In this document: positions 36,928 through 49,353 of the stretch, in pieces
Numbering within the stretch: position 1 is the first letter of the stretch
Layout: every line of letters starts with the position of its first letter
Origin: Phytoseiulus persimilis
Lineage: Eukaryota > Arthropoda > Arachnida > Mesostigmata > Phytoseiidae
Assembly (NCBI GenBank): GCA_037576195.1
Contig: CM075103.1
Coordinates: 13,020,001 to 13,084,000, forward strand
Direction: 5' to 3'
DNA length: 64,000 nt
Program-made: the position numbers and the translations under genes
The notes under the pieces: model-generated
The model's input: the letters and a program-made list of their open reading frames with translations, nothing else
Told to the model about the DNA's origin: nothing
The model's database searches: none

Positions 36928-38811
36928 TAATTTCCATTTCGTTCTGATTGTCGGGGGATGTCTCAGGCTAGAGTACCTCCTTCAGGTGCGCACATTGCGA
37001 AGGGGACATAGGCTTGGCGCATGCATTCTGGTTCGGTTTGAATGCAGCCTGGATATGCTCGGATCAATTGGTAGGTGGTTATGATGATTATAGTGGCAAA
37101 TAATAATTCGCGCTCTTCGTGCAAGAAACGTTTCGTTGGTGATACTTGTCAGTAGCATTCGACTGCGTCTGCGCTTGACGCTCAAGGTGAACGTACGACA
37201 GCTCTCAAGCGCACGGGCGTTTCCAGAAATATTATGGGTACTTCATCTGATCACCGCGGCTCGGTTCACCAAGTCCCCTTTCTCCGAATTCTGACGTTGT
37301 TAATGCTCGGAACAATTGCGGGAAGTTTCAGAGCGGAACGGTGGTAGCCGCAGCTCTGTGCAGCGCCGTGAGAACGAGTTGAGCACGCAAACATGAAATG
37401 AATCATGAAAACCACAGGCCTACAGACCACTCTATTTGTGAGAGGTGAAAACTCATAACGCCCCTTGCTATGCATGAAGTACGCGTGACGGAGATCAATC
37501 TGAGCCGATGAAAAATTAATCGATCTTCTAAGCATCAGATCCCCTCGACCGCGAACAGCTTAGATGCCCCATAGAAGACCTCCCTGAAAATCCCGTTCGT
37601 GTTGGAATCCTCTCTACTTCGTGAACCCAAGCTGTTCGATCAAAACTCCCGCGAAAAGGTACTACGAGAAGCACAGAACAACCCCGCGTATACCGAACCT
37701 TCCGTGAACATATGAAAAACCTCTCGTTCGGGAAACCTTCCCGTTCGAAAAAAAACTCCGGGTTGGTCGTATTACATACTACACCGCTCGTTTGGCGTGA
37801 AAACGTAGAGTATCTGCTGTGAGTCCTCGGTGGGGTGAGTTGCGCACCGGACTTGATCTTTCTTTCAATCTCGAGGGGCGATGTCTAGAGCAATTATCGA
37901 CATTTTGTTCGGTGGCCCCTAGCTTTCAACTTCCCGCCTTCGGAGCACTACTTGTGGTTTCCGGGCGCCGCATTCTAATGTGGGCAGAGAGCGTGAAATT
38001 TCTGACCGAAACTCTGAGGTCTCTAGCACGAAATCAATAGCTTCCCGCTGTTCGAGCAGGAACCTCGTTGTTTGATCAGCGATCTTAAGTTGAGGCAGCT
38101 CAGCTTTGTGATCCGGAATACCTCGAGATTTAATTTTTCCCGGCTCATCAATTCGTCTCCATTTTGTCTAATATGAATTCACGTCCTAAGAGCCTGAGCT
38201 CCGGTAGAAATTCACAGCATAGCGTGTGACACGCCGATCGCATCCGATTTCTCCGATCCAATTCCGAAATTTGGCCAATTTTCGAGGTACAAAGGATAGA
38301 TTGAATAATCTGTAAGAGAACTGGGGGGTGGTTCGAGAGTGGCTCATATGGGCGTCCACTTCCCTGCCCAATTGATTCCACTGCGTCTCTCGGAAACCGA
38401 GAAATACCATGCTGATCCATGCTGAAATCCATGCTGATTTCCGAGCTTTCCGAGGGGGTGCACACATTGGTTTTGGACTCAATCTCCAATTGCTCGAGTG
38501 AATGCCGGAATCGAATGAGGGCTTCTCCCGTAAAGTTGTGACCCTTCGGAAAAATTTGAAGTGTTTTCGGCTCATCACGAGCGAAGTTCGAGGGCAGACC
38601 GGAGCCTCGAAACTCGTTGAATAAATGACGAAGTACCAGCAGAGTGTACCAAAGCCACGAGGAACGACGTTTTCACGTCAACAGTACCCAAATCGACCCG
38701 GAAGTTCCCTCGTATATTCAAATCAGAGTCGGCGAAAAATCGCCGCCTCGTCAACCCAGAATTATCTCCTGGAGAAAATTTGGTCCATCTCGTGGCTATT
38801 CAGGAACCTAC
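36928..38811. other. intergenic, nothing recognised
   Basis: No frame with a recognisable motif and no obvious repeat. Confidence 0.45.
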
Positions 38812-39187
38812 CCTGTACTATAGCGAAAAAAGCGAGGGCGAGCCCCAACAGAAGATTCTTCAGGTTGAACAAGTTAGCGGGAGCAATATCACTTCCCCTC
38901 AGATGCATTAGCTGAGCGCCTGACCATCTCCTCCGAGTGTTGAGCGCTGCCTTCGTATCACGGGCTCCCAGTTTCTCGCTCTACTTCCCTGAGCCAGTGT
39001 CTCTAGCCAACCAATTCAGAACGAGCCGAGGACTTGAGTTTACTCCGGCTTCCCTGTGCCCTAACGTGCGTGAAGTTGCCCTGAAAGCAGCTCCCGAGAC
39101 AGAATGTATCGAACTGTGAAGAATCCAGCAACACTCCAGTTGAGAGAAATCCTCAGTCATTTCGGTGCATTCGACCCAAAGTTCTAC
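38812..39187 (-). pseudogene. chemoreceptor-like terminal exon, copy 1
   Basis: On the minus strand an acceptor (AATTCAG) is followed at 39187 by 125 codons that end at a strong donor (ACAGG then GTAGGT) at 38811. A 42-base GT-AG intron could follow. The last part reads a loop and then a hydrophobic helix (NLFNLKNLLLGLALAFFAIVQ) that resembles the final membrane helix of arthropod gustatory receptors, where a leucine-rich helix precedes a terminal glutamine-phenylalanine. One in-frame TAG interrupts the frame about two fifths from its end, so this copy is probably dead. The assignment rests on pattern alone. Confidence 0.28.
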
Positions 39188-39421
39188 CTGAATTCGGACA
39201 TCGGTGCTTGAATGATCCACAGTCGATCATTTTTGACTCAACACGCACGGATGTTATTGCAGGCTGAAAAGATCTTGGAAGTTGAAGACTCCTGATTATT
39301 TATCCTCGCCCACCGCTTCAAAATCCGCTACTGATCACATCTGTCGATCGAATCTTCAACCCGAGTACATATGGACCCCTATCTATCGTTTACCCCGAAA
39401 ATAATTCATCTATTGGTTCAT
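38831..39421. repeat. 0.6-kb direct duplication, copy 1
   Basis: Matches 40832-41424 in the same orientation, 2.0 kb apart, at roughly 90% identity by eye. Both ends are sharp: beyond them the sequences share nothing. The block covers most of the chemoreceptor-like exon and about 230 bases upstream of it. Confidence 0.9.
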
Positions 39422-40816
39422 CGGTAGAGATGCCATACGACCGGACATGTCCTCGTCCGTTCGGTTCGTCCGCTTTCTGGATTTCATTGGAAAATGTCCG
39501 GATTCTGGAATTTCGGGGGAAAAGGTCCGGAGTTTGGGATCCAAGAAGATATTCTTCCATTGTTGAGAGACCGGAGATGGCCCAGTTCCATTCCAAGCCC
39601 TCTCGGGAGCAAATTTCCGGCTCTAGAGAGCATTTACCGAGTGAGAGCGCATCACGCCCGGGGACGGTTGAACGCCGTCTTCGCAAACCGCTGTTTCGTC
39701 GGTTAGCGGACTTACACCGATGAGAAAGTTGCCGACGCCAACCACCGTGCGAGCATAGCTAGCATCACCCATGGCGGACTCGAAGCGTGAGTTACCCACG
39801 CAAAGACGTATTTCCAGGTGAAAAAAAAACTGAAATATACGCTCCTCCATGATCGAATGACATTATGTCGGGAAATTTTGAAGCTATTCAGGAACCCACC
39901 TCTAGCTGACGCGAATCGTCTTAAGATCACTCAAAACTCCATCTCTACAGGACGCGCCCTACGCAGTCTCGAATTCTTCTCGGAATCATCTCAGAATCAC
40001 CTTCAGAGCGGCTGGGAATCCTCCTCACGAGTCCTCAAAAATCGATCTCGGATTCATCTTGGGACCGTCTGAGCGAAATTTTGAGAGTTTCCCGTTTGAG
40101 TGATTGGTGATGACGACCTGTTTCGTACTTCTTTTCGCAATGAACACCAGCGATCCGATCATACAAGAACACCTGAGACTCCCATCATGTCCAAAGACCT
40201 CAGAATATGGGGACTCTCTGAGGATCAGTGCAGATTGCGTTCAATGCTCGGAGCCTAGTTCAAAGTTAGGACTTTTTTCGCGTCTTTACAGTTGGAATAC
40301 CTGGTTATATCCTCTCTCCGGAACTGAAAATGCCGGTCGGTGGTGCAAGATGAGCATGGACGAGCCCTGAGTAGTCAAAATACAAGTAGAGAGCTATATC
40401 AGACCTCGCGAGGTGATTTCTTTCCGTCGGTATTCAAGGGAGAATCTCTGCCGAGCGAGCTTCTCCTGGCGACGCAACGAAGCGTCCCCTCCTATCCCAG
40501 CCAGCCACCCGGCCAACTCGATCAATGAGCTCCGAGTGCCGGCGCTCGCGCTCCTCTGACGGGGTGCCAGAGGTTCCGAAAAACGAAACTCAGCCCCCGA
40601 TTTCGGTCATTCCTCGCCGCAAATCCGAGGTTTTGAGATCCGGACCCGTATCCGACACTTGTGAGACCGCTAATCGTAACCTCCCTACTGACGATGCAGC
40701 GTAAACCGTGAATGGAATGTATGTTTTGATGGATTGAACGCCTGTTTCCGATGGGACGGCTCTGGCACAGACATCTTCTCTCTCTCCGTTGAACCATCAG
40801 GCAAATACCCCAGTGA
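39422..40816. other. spacer between the two 0.6-kb copies
   Basis: Single-copy DNA with no recognised gene. Confidence 0.5.
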
Positions 40817-41188
40817 TCAACCCTCCGAAGCAGCGAGGGAGAGCCCCAGAAGAAGATTCTCGAGGTTGAACAAGCTATCGGGAGCAATATCACTTCTCCT
40901 CAAGAGCATTCGCTGAGCGCCTGACCATCTCATTCGAGTCTTGAGCGCTGCCTCCGTATCTCGGGCTCCCAGTTTTTCGCTCTGCTTCGCTGAGCCAGTG
41001 CCGTTAGCCAACCAATTCAGACCGAGCCGAACACGTGAGTTTACTCCAGCTTCCCTGTGCCCTAACGTAAGTGAAGTTGCTCTGAAAGCAGCTCCCGTGA
41101 CAGAAGTTATCGAACTGTGGAGAATCCAGCAATACTTGGGTTGAGGGAGATCCCCAACCTTTTCGGTACATTCGACCCAAAATTCGAC
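40817..41188 (-). CDS. chemoreceptor-like exon, copy 2
   Basis: Second copy of the exon at 38812-39187. It is open for 123 codons from the acceptor (GTTCAG) to a TGA at 40817, without the stop seen in copy 1. It lacks the end of the last helix and the splice donor: the duplication stops at 40832, and the frame then runs into unrelated sequence (LSLAASEG, stop). It is therefore a partial gene. It sits 400 bases upstream of the ACC gene on the opposite strand. Gustatory-receptor-like identity is inferred from the leucine-rich end and the loop before it, not from a search. Confidence 0.25.
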   Translation of the reverse strand, partial: VEFWVECTEKVGDLPQPKYCWILHSSITSVTGAAFRATSLTLGHREAGVNSRVRLGLNWLANGTGSAKQSEKLGARDTEAALKTRMRWSGAQRMLLRRSDIAPDSLFNLENLLLGLSLAASEG

Positions 41189-41424
41189 CTGAACTAGGAC
41201 ATCGGTGCCTGAAGGAATGATTCGCAGTCGATCATTTTTGACTCATCACGCACGGATGTTATTGCAGGCTGGGAAATATTTGAAGTTGAAAAGTTCTGAT
41301 TATATCTCCTCGCCCGACACTTCGAAATCCGCTACTGATCGCATTTGTCGATCGAATCTTCAACCCGAGTACATATGGACCCCTATCTATCGTTTACCCC
41401 GAGGATAATTCATCTATGGGTTCA
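40832..41424. repeat. 0.6-kb direct duplication, copy 2
   Basis: Partner of 38831-39421. Its right end lies 171 bases before the first visible ACC coding base. Confidence 0.9.
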
Positions 41425-41595
41425 TAGGGAGCACAATTAGATCTTCCTCCCTCACTGAACATCAAGGATATCTTCCAGGAGTTATCGCCATTTGATCATT
41501 CGGGAACGACTACGTTTTAAGGATAAATCAAGCATCGCAAAGAGCGTTTCAGCTACTAGCTGTTCTCAGAAACGGTTTCACATAAAAAACGCAAC

Positions 41596-41851
41596 ATGCC
41601 TTGCGCCAGCCGGAGTCAAGGAGTACGAGTGAAAGGGTCAACGAAAGACATCGTCGTCGCAACCCCCGAGGAGTTTGTCAGCCTTTTTGGTGGCACTCAT
41701 ATCATCAATAACATATTGATCGCTAACAACGGCCTGGCGGCTGTCAAATGCATGCGGTCCATCAGGCGTTGGTCGAACGAGATGTTCAAAAACGACAAGG
41801 CTATCCGCTTTGTCGTGATGTTCACTCCGGAGGATTTGGCCGCAAACGCAG
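41596..41851 (+). CDS. ACC: ACC exon 1 (start of biotin carboxylase)
   Basis: Encodes residues 1-85. It contains ATPEEFV, then [20 protein letters not shown], the start of the biotin carboxylase fold, and [10 protein letters not shown]. It ends after the first base of a codon, before GTGAGT. Confidence 0.93.
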
Positions 41852-44800
41852 GTGAGTTTCCGGTTTCCTCTGATTTCTACTTTTCCCTCAGATATAATCG
41901 ACGGTTCGGGGGGCCTTCCGCCGCATTCGGGAGGTCTTCACTCGAGTCCCGATCCCGATGATCTTCATTGCCTGAGCTTTAGTCACAAGTCTTCTTCCAT
42001 CCTCGGAAATACAGAGTACATCAAACTAGCGGACCAGTGTGTTCCTGTTCCTGGCGGATCGAACAACAACAACTATGCAAACGTGGAGCTAATCCTGGAC
42101 ATCGCGAAGCGAGTCGGAGCTCAAGCCGTTTGGGCTGGCTGGGGCCACGCTTCAGAAAATCCCCAGCTGCCCGAACTGCTTTCAAAGAACGGGATCGTCT
42201 TCATGGGTCCTCCAAAAGAAGCGATGTGGAGCTTGGGCGACAAAATCGCCAGCAGCATTGTCGCTCAAACAGCCGACATTCCCACCTTGCCATGGAACGG
42301 AGCCGACCTCAAGGCCGACTGGAAACCCGAGAACGGGAAGACATTCATGATCAGCCCAGATCTTCACAGAAAAGGCTGCGTAGGTGAGTAGCTCGTTGCC
42401 GCAGACTCCAAGAGCTCTTCGGTTGACGACAGAGGCCCAGGACTAACAAGACATGCAATAAATTCCTCAGATAACGTCGATTCCGGACTTAGAGCTGCGG
42501 AAAGAATCGGCTTCCCGGTGATGATCAAAGCTTCGGAAGGGGGAGGGGGCAAAGGAATTCGGAAATGCGAGGACGTTGGCAGTTTCCCATTGTGCTTCCG
42601 TCAGGTTCAAGCCGAGGTTCCAGGATCCCCGATCTTCATCATGAAGCTCGCAACTGAAGCGCGTCATCTCGAAGTTCAGCTGTTGGCCGACAATTACGGC
42701 GACGCGATTTCCCTCTTCGGGAGGGATTGCTCGATCCAGAGAAGGCATCAGAAAATCATCGAAGAGGCCCCCTGCGAGTTCGCGGATCAGAATGTGTTCG
42801 ACGAGATGGAGAAAGCGGCGGTTCGTTTGGCCAAGATGGTGGGCTACGTCTCGGCTGGGACTGTGGAGTACCTGTACAACAGCGACGGTCAGTTCTATTT
42901 CCTCGAGCTGAATCCCCGTCTGCAGGTGGAGCACCCCTGTACAGAATTGATCAGCGACGTCAATCTGCCCGCATGTCAACTCCAAATCGCTATGGGGGTG
43001 CCGCTGTACAGGATCAAGGATATCCGCGTCCTTTACGGCGAGGAGGATCCGTACGGCTCGAACAGAATTGACTTCGACTGCCCGCCTCACAAACCCTCTC
43101 CGAAGTGTCACGTGATTGCGGCCCGGATCACGTCTGAAAACCCAGATGATGGGTTCAAGCCCTCAGCCGGCGGCTTGCAAGAACTCAACTTCAGAAGCAA
43201 CAAGAACGTATGGGGCTACTTCTCGGTGGGAGCGTCCGGCGGAGTCCACGAGTTTGCAGATTCGCAGTTCGGTCACTGCTTCTCCAAGGGCGATACTCGC
43301 GATGAGGCACGAGAGTAAGTTATCACGCTAACTGAATTCGAGTTTGCCTTCTCAATTCCTTGTGACTTCTTGAGCACTGGGGCAAGATTTTCCTCAAGGC
43401 CCGTGAAGCCCTGATTCCACTAACAACGTTTCATCCCCCACCCAGGAACCTGGTCATCGCTCTCAAGGAATTATCTATCCGGGGCGACTTCAGAACATCG
43501 GACGAGTTTCTGATCACGGTGCTCGAGACTCAGGATTTCAAGAACAACAGGTTCGACACCGGATGGCTCGATCGACTCATTACTGAGCGAGTGAAGGCTG
43601 AGAAGCCGGATATAATGTTGTCCGTCACCAGCGGGGCCCTCCACGTAGCCTTCAAAACCATGCGTGAAAATTCCCTTGGGTTCCTGACCGCGTTGGAAAA
43701 AGGTCAGATTCTTCCGATGTCTGCACTGGACAACATCTGTCCGGTGGAGCTGATCGCTGACGGGGTCAAGTACTGCGTCGAAGTGTCCCAAAGTGGGCCA
43801 AACACCTACTTCCTCGTCATGAACGGCACTCACCGAGAGCTCGAAGCCCATCAGCTTTCGGACGACAGTCTCTTGGTCAGTATCGACGGCTCGTCATACA
43901 CAACGTACATGAAGGAGGAGATTGATCGCTACCGTGTAGTGGTTGGCAACCAGACATGCGTCTTCGAGAAGGAGAAAGATCTGTCGGTTCTGAGATCGCC
44001 GTCTACGGGAAAACTGATCCAGTTCTTGGTTGAGGACGGGAGCCACGTATGCGCGGGCCAGCTCTACGCCGAGATCGAGGTGATGAAGATGGTTATGACT
44101 TTGAGGGTTGAAGAGGATGGAACAGTCTTTGTCCAAAAACGACCGGGAGCAGTGCTAGAAGCCGGCTCTATCCTAGCTCGGCTCGAGCTGGATGACCCGA
44201 CCCGGGTGAGGAAAGCTCAGCCGTATCTCGGAGGTTTCCCCGCCATGCAGTCAGAGCGGCAAGAATTCCACAAGCTCAATCAGCAGTTCACGAGTGCCAA
44301 ATGCGACTTGGAGAACATCCTCGACGGTTATGTCATACCAGAGCAGTACCTCTTGCCTAGGATTCGGAGTTCGCTGGAAATTCTCATGAAGACGTTGCGT
44401 GATCCAAAGCTACCTCTGCTGGAGCTCAAAGACACGATATCTTCAATTTCGGGCCGTATTTCCCCACAAGTCGAGCTCAAGATCCGTCGGCTCATGGAGA
44501 CGTACGAGAAGAACATTACGTCCGTCCTTGCGCAATTCCCCGCACAGCAGATCGCATCGGTGATCGACGGCTACGCTGCGACCCTCCAGAAGAGGAGCGA
44601 GAGAGATGTTTTCTTCCTGACGACTCAAGATATAGTGCAGTTAGTACAGCGGTGAGTTATCGGCCCGATGGTGCTCGGTCACTGACCCTTGTATCTTTGA
44701 TTTTTCGTTCTGAGGCGATATTCTTTAAACGAGGTCCCTCTCCTCTCAGATACCGAAACGGAACCAGGGGACGAATGAAGAACGTGCTCCAGGATCTCCT

Positions 44801-47800
44801 ACGCAAGTACCTCAGTGTCGAGTTGGATTTTCAAGACGGGTCATACGACGCATGCGTCACAATGCTCCGCGAGAAACACAAAGATTCAATGAAGACGATC
44901 GCGGACAAGATACTCTCCCACAACCACGTCAGCCAGAAGAACCAGCTCATAATAATGTTGATTGACCACCTCGCCGATCCGAAGCCTGGGCTAACGGAGG
45001 AACTAAGCGCAACGCTGAACGAGCTCACCACATTGAGCAAGAAACATACCGCGAAGGTTGCCGTGCGCGCTCGACAAGTGTTGATCGCGGCTCATCAGCC
45101 CAGCTATGAGCTTCGGCATAACCAGATGGAATCAATTTTCCTGTCGGCAATCGACATCTATGGACATGGCTTCTGCCCTGACAGCCTTCAGAAACTCATA
45201 ATGTCGGAAACGTCGATATCCGACGTTCTACAAAATTTCTTCTACCATACTAAAACCGTTGTGAGGAAGGCCGCTCTCGAAGTCTACATCCGGCGAGCCT
45301 ACATCTCATACGATTTGACGAGCTTACAACATTTGGAATTGCGGAGCGGAGTCTGTGCAGCACAGTATCAGTTCCTCCTGCCCAGCTCACACCCGAGTCG
45401 GTAAGTGATGGACGCCGGTCTCCTATGGCGCATGAGTCTTGGCGTTATATGAATATATTCGGATGCAATCGAGAGCTAAAATCCATCTTTCCTCCAGTCT
45501 AGCTAACCTCCCTGAGCGGGAGAGCGGTATCACGTTGGATGAAAAACGAATGCCAGACTTCGATTCTCAGAGAGTCGGTGTCATAGCTGCATTTGAGACA
45601 TTTGACCACTTCGTGAGCGAGTTCAACACTACTCTGGATCTACTCAACTGGACGCCCACGCCGGAATACATTGGAGGTGGGTCACGGTCCTAGAGGATGA
45701 GAGTGCATAGCTTCACAAAATGCTCCATCAAGCAGATGTCGTAGAGTTGAAAACGAGAGCTTCGTGAGTTGCGAGAATCGGCTTTCAATCTCTCATCGTT
45801 TTTCAGCGCGAGAAGAGGGCTGTGCTTATGGATCTGGAGGCGCCACATCCGAGGGGTCAGAACCCATGAACATAGTAATCGTTGCCGTGAAAGACGAAGG
45901 CGAGTTGGAAAGTACCGTCAAAGAGAAGCTCTACGATTTCTGCCGAGAGCGACGGAACGAGTTGAGAGAATGGAGAATCCGCAGAATCACATTCCTCGTT
46001 CTCCAGAAAGAGAAATTCCCGCAATATTACACATTCAGGTGAGACGCCGTGGAGTGCGGATCAAAACTTGCACCAGAAACATCGACCTCGATCCAAGCTA
46101 AGAACTTCATTCAATCTCCGCTCGTTCCAGACATGACGATGATTATCGGGAAGACGCCATCTACCGCCATTTGGAGCCGGCGCAGGCTTTCGAACTCGAG
46201 ATGCATCGACTGAAGAATTACGATCTAGAAGCCATCCCTACAGCTGCATTGAAAATGCACCTCTACCTGGGCAAAGCCAAGGCGCCCAAGGGGTCTAAGT
46301 CCGCTGTGACGGATTATCGCTTCTTCATTCGAGCAATTATTCGTCATTCGGATTTGATTACGAAAAAGGCGTCGTACGAGTACATGCAGAATGAGGGGGA
46401 AAGACTCCTCCTCGAAGCAATGGATGAACTCGAAGTGGCTTTCACTCATCAGTTTGCGAAAAACACAGATTGCAACCACATATTCCTCAACTTCCTGCCA
46501 AAGGTCACAATGGATCCGATGAAAATCGCCGAGAACGTGAACTCTATGGTTCTCCGGTATGGTCCTCGGCTCTGGAAACTGCGTGTTCTGCATGTCGAAG
46601 TCAGAATGACGGTTCGGCTACCCGGTCCCGACGACAAAAGCGTCCCAGTGAGACTATTTTTGAACAATGACAGCGGCTACCTCCTCGACATCTATGTGTA
46701 TAGGGAGCTTTTCGACTCTAGCTCAGGGACGATACGTTTCGAAGCGTGGTCGGATACCAGGCGGGGTCCATTCCACGGGTTGCCGATTTCCGCCCCTTAT
46801 GTCACGAAGGACTACCTACAGCACAAGCGGTTCCAAGCGCAGTCCAACAACACATCTTACGTCTACGACTTTCCCGACATGTTCAAACAAGCTCTGCAAC
46901 GCCAGTGGGAGGAACATATCGATCTTCATCAGCTCCAGATGGAGGTGCCGAGTACACTCGTCGAAGCCGTCGAGCTGGTTCTGGACACCGAGAACAGGCT
47001 CATTGAGATGGAAAGGCTCCCTGGAGAGAACGATATCGGAATGGTTGCTTGGCGGATGCGATTGAATACTCCCCAGTACCCAGAGGGACGCCAAGTCATT
47101 GTCATCGCCAACGACATAACCCATTTGTTAGGAACCTTCGGACCGCAAGAAGATCTTCTGTTCTGTAAAGCATCGGAGCTGGCGCGGGAGCTGAAGATTC
47201 CACGGCTCTATGTTTCCGCTAACTCTGGAGCCCGAATCGGGCTCGCAGAAGAAATCAAGAACATCTTCAACGTAGCTTGGATCGACCCCGAAGTTCCCGA
47301 CAGGGGTTACAAGTACCTCTACCTGACGCCGGAGAACTACAAAAAGGTAAAGCGGTTGCATCACACGCGGGCTCGGGATTCCGAGTTGAGGCGGCGTGAC
47401 TGAGCATACCCCTCATCCTCCACGAAGCATTTATCTTCTTACTGAAGTCCTTGTGATAATCTTCTAGGTGTCCACCCTGAACTCTGTTCACACAGAGCTT
47501 ATTGAGGACGACGGCGAATGGCGGTACAAGATCACGAATGTAATAGGGAAAGACGAAGGTCTTGGAGTTGAAAACTTGAGTCACGCCGGCATGACCGCCG
47601 GGGAAACCTCTCGTGCCTACGACGACATCGTCACCATCTCCCTAGTCACCTGCCGGGGGATAGGTATCGGAGCCTACCTCGTCCGACTTGGACAGAGAGT
47701 TATCCAGCTGGAATCTTCTCACATCATTCTGACCGGCGCAGGAGCTCTGAACAAACTTCTAGGACGAGAAGTTTACACGTCGAACAATCAGCTCGGCGGG

Positions 47801-49353
47801 ACGAAGATTATGCACGAAAACGGTGTGTCCCATGTCACGGCGAACGATGACCTCGAGGGATGCTCCACTATGCTGCATTGGTTGTCGTACATGCCCAAGT
47901 GCAAGGGCGGCGAGCTCCCAATCATGGATAGTTTAGATTCGTACGAAAGAGAGGTTGTCTTCACCCCGACGAAAGCTCCATACGATCCTCGTTGGCTGAT
48001 CGCTGGACGAGAGAGTCCGCAGTTCCCTGAGTTCTGGGAAGACGGCTTCTTCGATCGCGGTGAGTGGATGGTCATTCGTCTGGTACATATCCTAATGTCT
48101 CATATAAAGGAGAAACTACGGTTGCAGCGCTTTTTTCTAACGAGCAACTCGGTGTTACAGATACTTTCTCGGAGATAATGCCCAACTGGGCTAAGACCGT
48201 TGTCGCGGGTCGAGCCCGCCTCGGTGGGATACCCGTCGGTGTGATCGCCGTCGAAACTCGCACAGTGGAAGTGTTACATCCGGCGGATCCAGCCAACCTG
48301 GATTCGGAAGCGAAGATCATCCCCCAGGCCGGTCAGGTTCTGTTTCCCGACTCCGCATTCAAAACAGCCCAAGCCATAAACGATTTTAATCGTGAAGGCT
48401 TGCCTCTAATGATTTTCGCAAACTGGCGTGGATTTTCTGGCGGTATGAAAGACATGCACGACCAGGTCCTGAAGTTCGGCGCGTATATTGTGGATGCGCT
48501 CCGAAGCTACAAGCAGCCCGTCCTTGTTTATATCCCACCATTCGGAGAACTGCGCGGAGGAGCGTGGGCCGTTGTAGACGCCTCGATCAACCCTTGCCAC
48601 ATGGAAATGTATGCGGATCCTGACTCACGAGGCGGGGTGTTGGAACCTGAGGGGACGGTCGAAATCCGATTCCGTAAGAAGGACCTCATCAAAACGATGC
48701 ATCGGATCGACAGTCAGTGCATCGATCTGCTCCGGGAGGCCGCCGCCTCTGATGAAGAGGCAGAAAAGGCCGTTTTAGAGGAACGGCTGCGGATTCGGGA
48801 AGAACAGCTCACTCCGATGTACCACCAAGTCGCTCTGACGTTCGCCGATCTTCACGATACCCCAGCCCGGATGAAAGAGAAGAACGTTATTCGGGACGTC
48901 GTTCCGTGGTCGAAATCCCGTCGGATCCTTTACTGGCGTCTCAGACGACTCCTCCTTCAAGAGCAAATGAAGAAGGCGATCTGCTCAGAAAACGTACAGC
49001 TCAAAGAAACCGACCTGGAATCGACGTTCAGGCGTTGGTTCGTGGAGTCGCAAGGAGCCGTGAACAATTATCTCTGGGACAACGATGAAATTGTGACGGA
49101 ATGGCTCTTGGAGCAATTGTACCCGACGGGTCGGGAATCGACTCTCATTCAGAACAACATACAGAGCATCCGGGACGATGCTGATCTTTCAACGGTGAAA
49201 AAAGTGGTCCAAAGCAATCAACGTATTCTGATGAGCTGCATTGCTTTCCAGATCAGTCAGATGAGCATGCGCATGTTGCAGGATGCGTCTGAGCTCGTTT
49301 CGGAAGCGATGAAGAAGATGACCACAAATGAGACCTCTAGTGAAGACTGTTAG
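41596..49353 (+). CDS. ACC: acetyl-CoA carboxylase, ten exons
   Basis: ACC carboxylates acetyl-CoA to malonyl-CoA, the committed step of fatty-acid synthesis, using ATP, bicarbonate and covalently bound biotin in the cytosol. Ten exons joined by GT-AG introns give 6738 bases, or 2245 codons plus stop, in one unbroken frame: 41596-41851, 42015-42383, 42471-43314, 43446-44651, 44750-45400, 45498-45676, 45807-46038, 46131-47346, 47468-48059, 48161-49353. Order is biotin carboxylase (about 25-540), biotin carrier with EVMKM (lysine about 704), central domain (about 780-1480) and carboxyltransferase (about 1500-2220). Animal ACCs are about 2300-2500 residues. The start is uncertain: this ATG lies only 22 residues before the conserved ATPEEFV, an in-frame stop lies at 41557, and an acceptor-like TTCTCAG ends at 41569. 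An upstream first exon is therefore possible, which would also explain the missing N-terminal kinase-target region. Confidence 0.97.
42015..42383 (+). CDS. ACC: ACC exon 2 (biotin carboxylase)
   Basis: Encodes residues 86-208, with [18 protein letters not shown] and [17 protein letters not shown], both hallmarks of eukaryotic ACC, then [20 protein letters not shown]. The donor is GTGAGT. Confidence 0.96.
42471..43314 (+). CDS. ACC: ACC exon 3 (ATP-grasp core)
   Basis: Encodes residues 209-489. It holds the glycine-rich ATP-binding loop [15 protein letters not shown] (from about 226), [20 protein letters not shown] and the catalytic [14 protein letters not shown] (about 354-367). All the usual active-site residues are present by eye. 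Confidence 0.97.
43446..44651 (+). CDS. ACC: ACC exon 4 (biotin carrier domain)
   Basis: Encodes residues 490-891. It finishes the biotin carboxylase part ([11 protein letters not shown]), then carries the biotin carrier segment with EVMKMVM, the lysine being codon 44086-44088, and begins the central domain ([15 protein letters not shown]). Confidence 0.97.
44750..45400 (+). CDS. ACC: ACC exon 5 (central domain)
   Basis: Encodes residues 892-1108 of the ACC-specific central domain, with [20 protein letters not shown] and [12 protein letters not shown]. It ends at [10 protein letters not shown]. Confidence 0.96.
45498..45676 (+). CDS. ACC: ACC exon 6 (central linker)
   Basis: Encodes residues 1109-1168, a weakly conserved part. 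The match to ACC rests on frame and on [14 protein letters not shown], which parallels the arthropod proteins. Its splice sites give phases that fit both neighbours. Confidence 0.88.
45807..46038 (+). CDS. ACC: ACC exon 7 (central domain)
   Basis: Encodes residues 1169-1245. After a variable glycine-rich start it reads [18 protein letters not shown] and [20 protein letters not shown], matching the central domain before the LEPA box. Confidence 0.92.
46131..47346 (+). CDS. ACC: ACC exon 8 (carboxyltransferase N part)
   Basis: Encodes residues 1246-1651. It holds [46 protein letters not shown], then the carboxyltransferase start ([12 protein letters not shown], about 1544) and [13 protein letters not shown] (about 1607). 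Confidence 0.97.
47468..48059 (+). CDS. ACC: ACC exon 9 (carboxyltransferase N part)
   Basis: Encodes residues 1652-1848, with [26 protein letters not shown]-type acyl-CoA site residues ([20 protein letters not shown]), [13 protein letters not shown] and [11 protein letters not shown]. Confidence 0.97.
48161..49353 (+). CDS. ACC: ACC exon 10 (carboxyltransferase C part, stop)
   Basis: Encodes residues 1849-2245 and the TAG stop. It holds [33 protein letters not shown] (about 1934), [11 protein letters not shown] and the helical C-terminal end. I see no canonical AATAAA close downstream. Confidence 0.97.
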
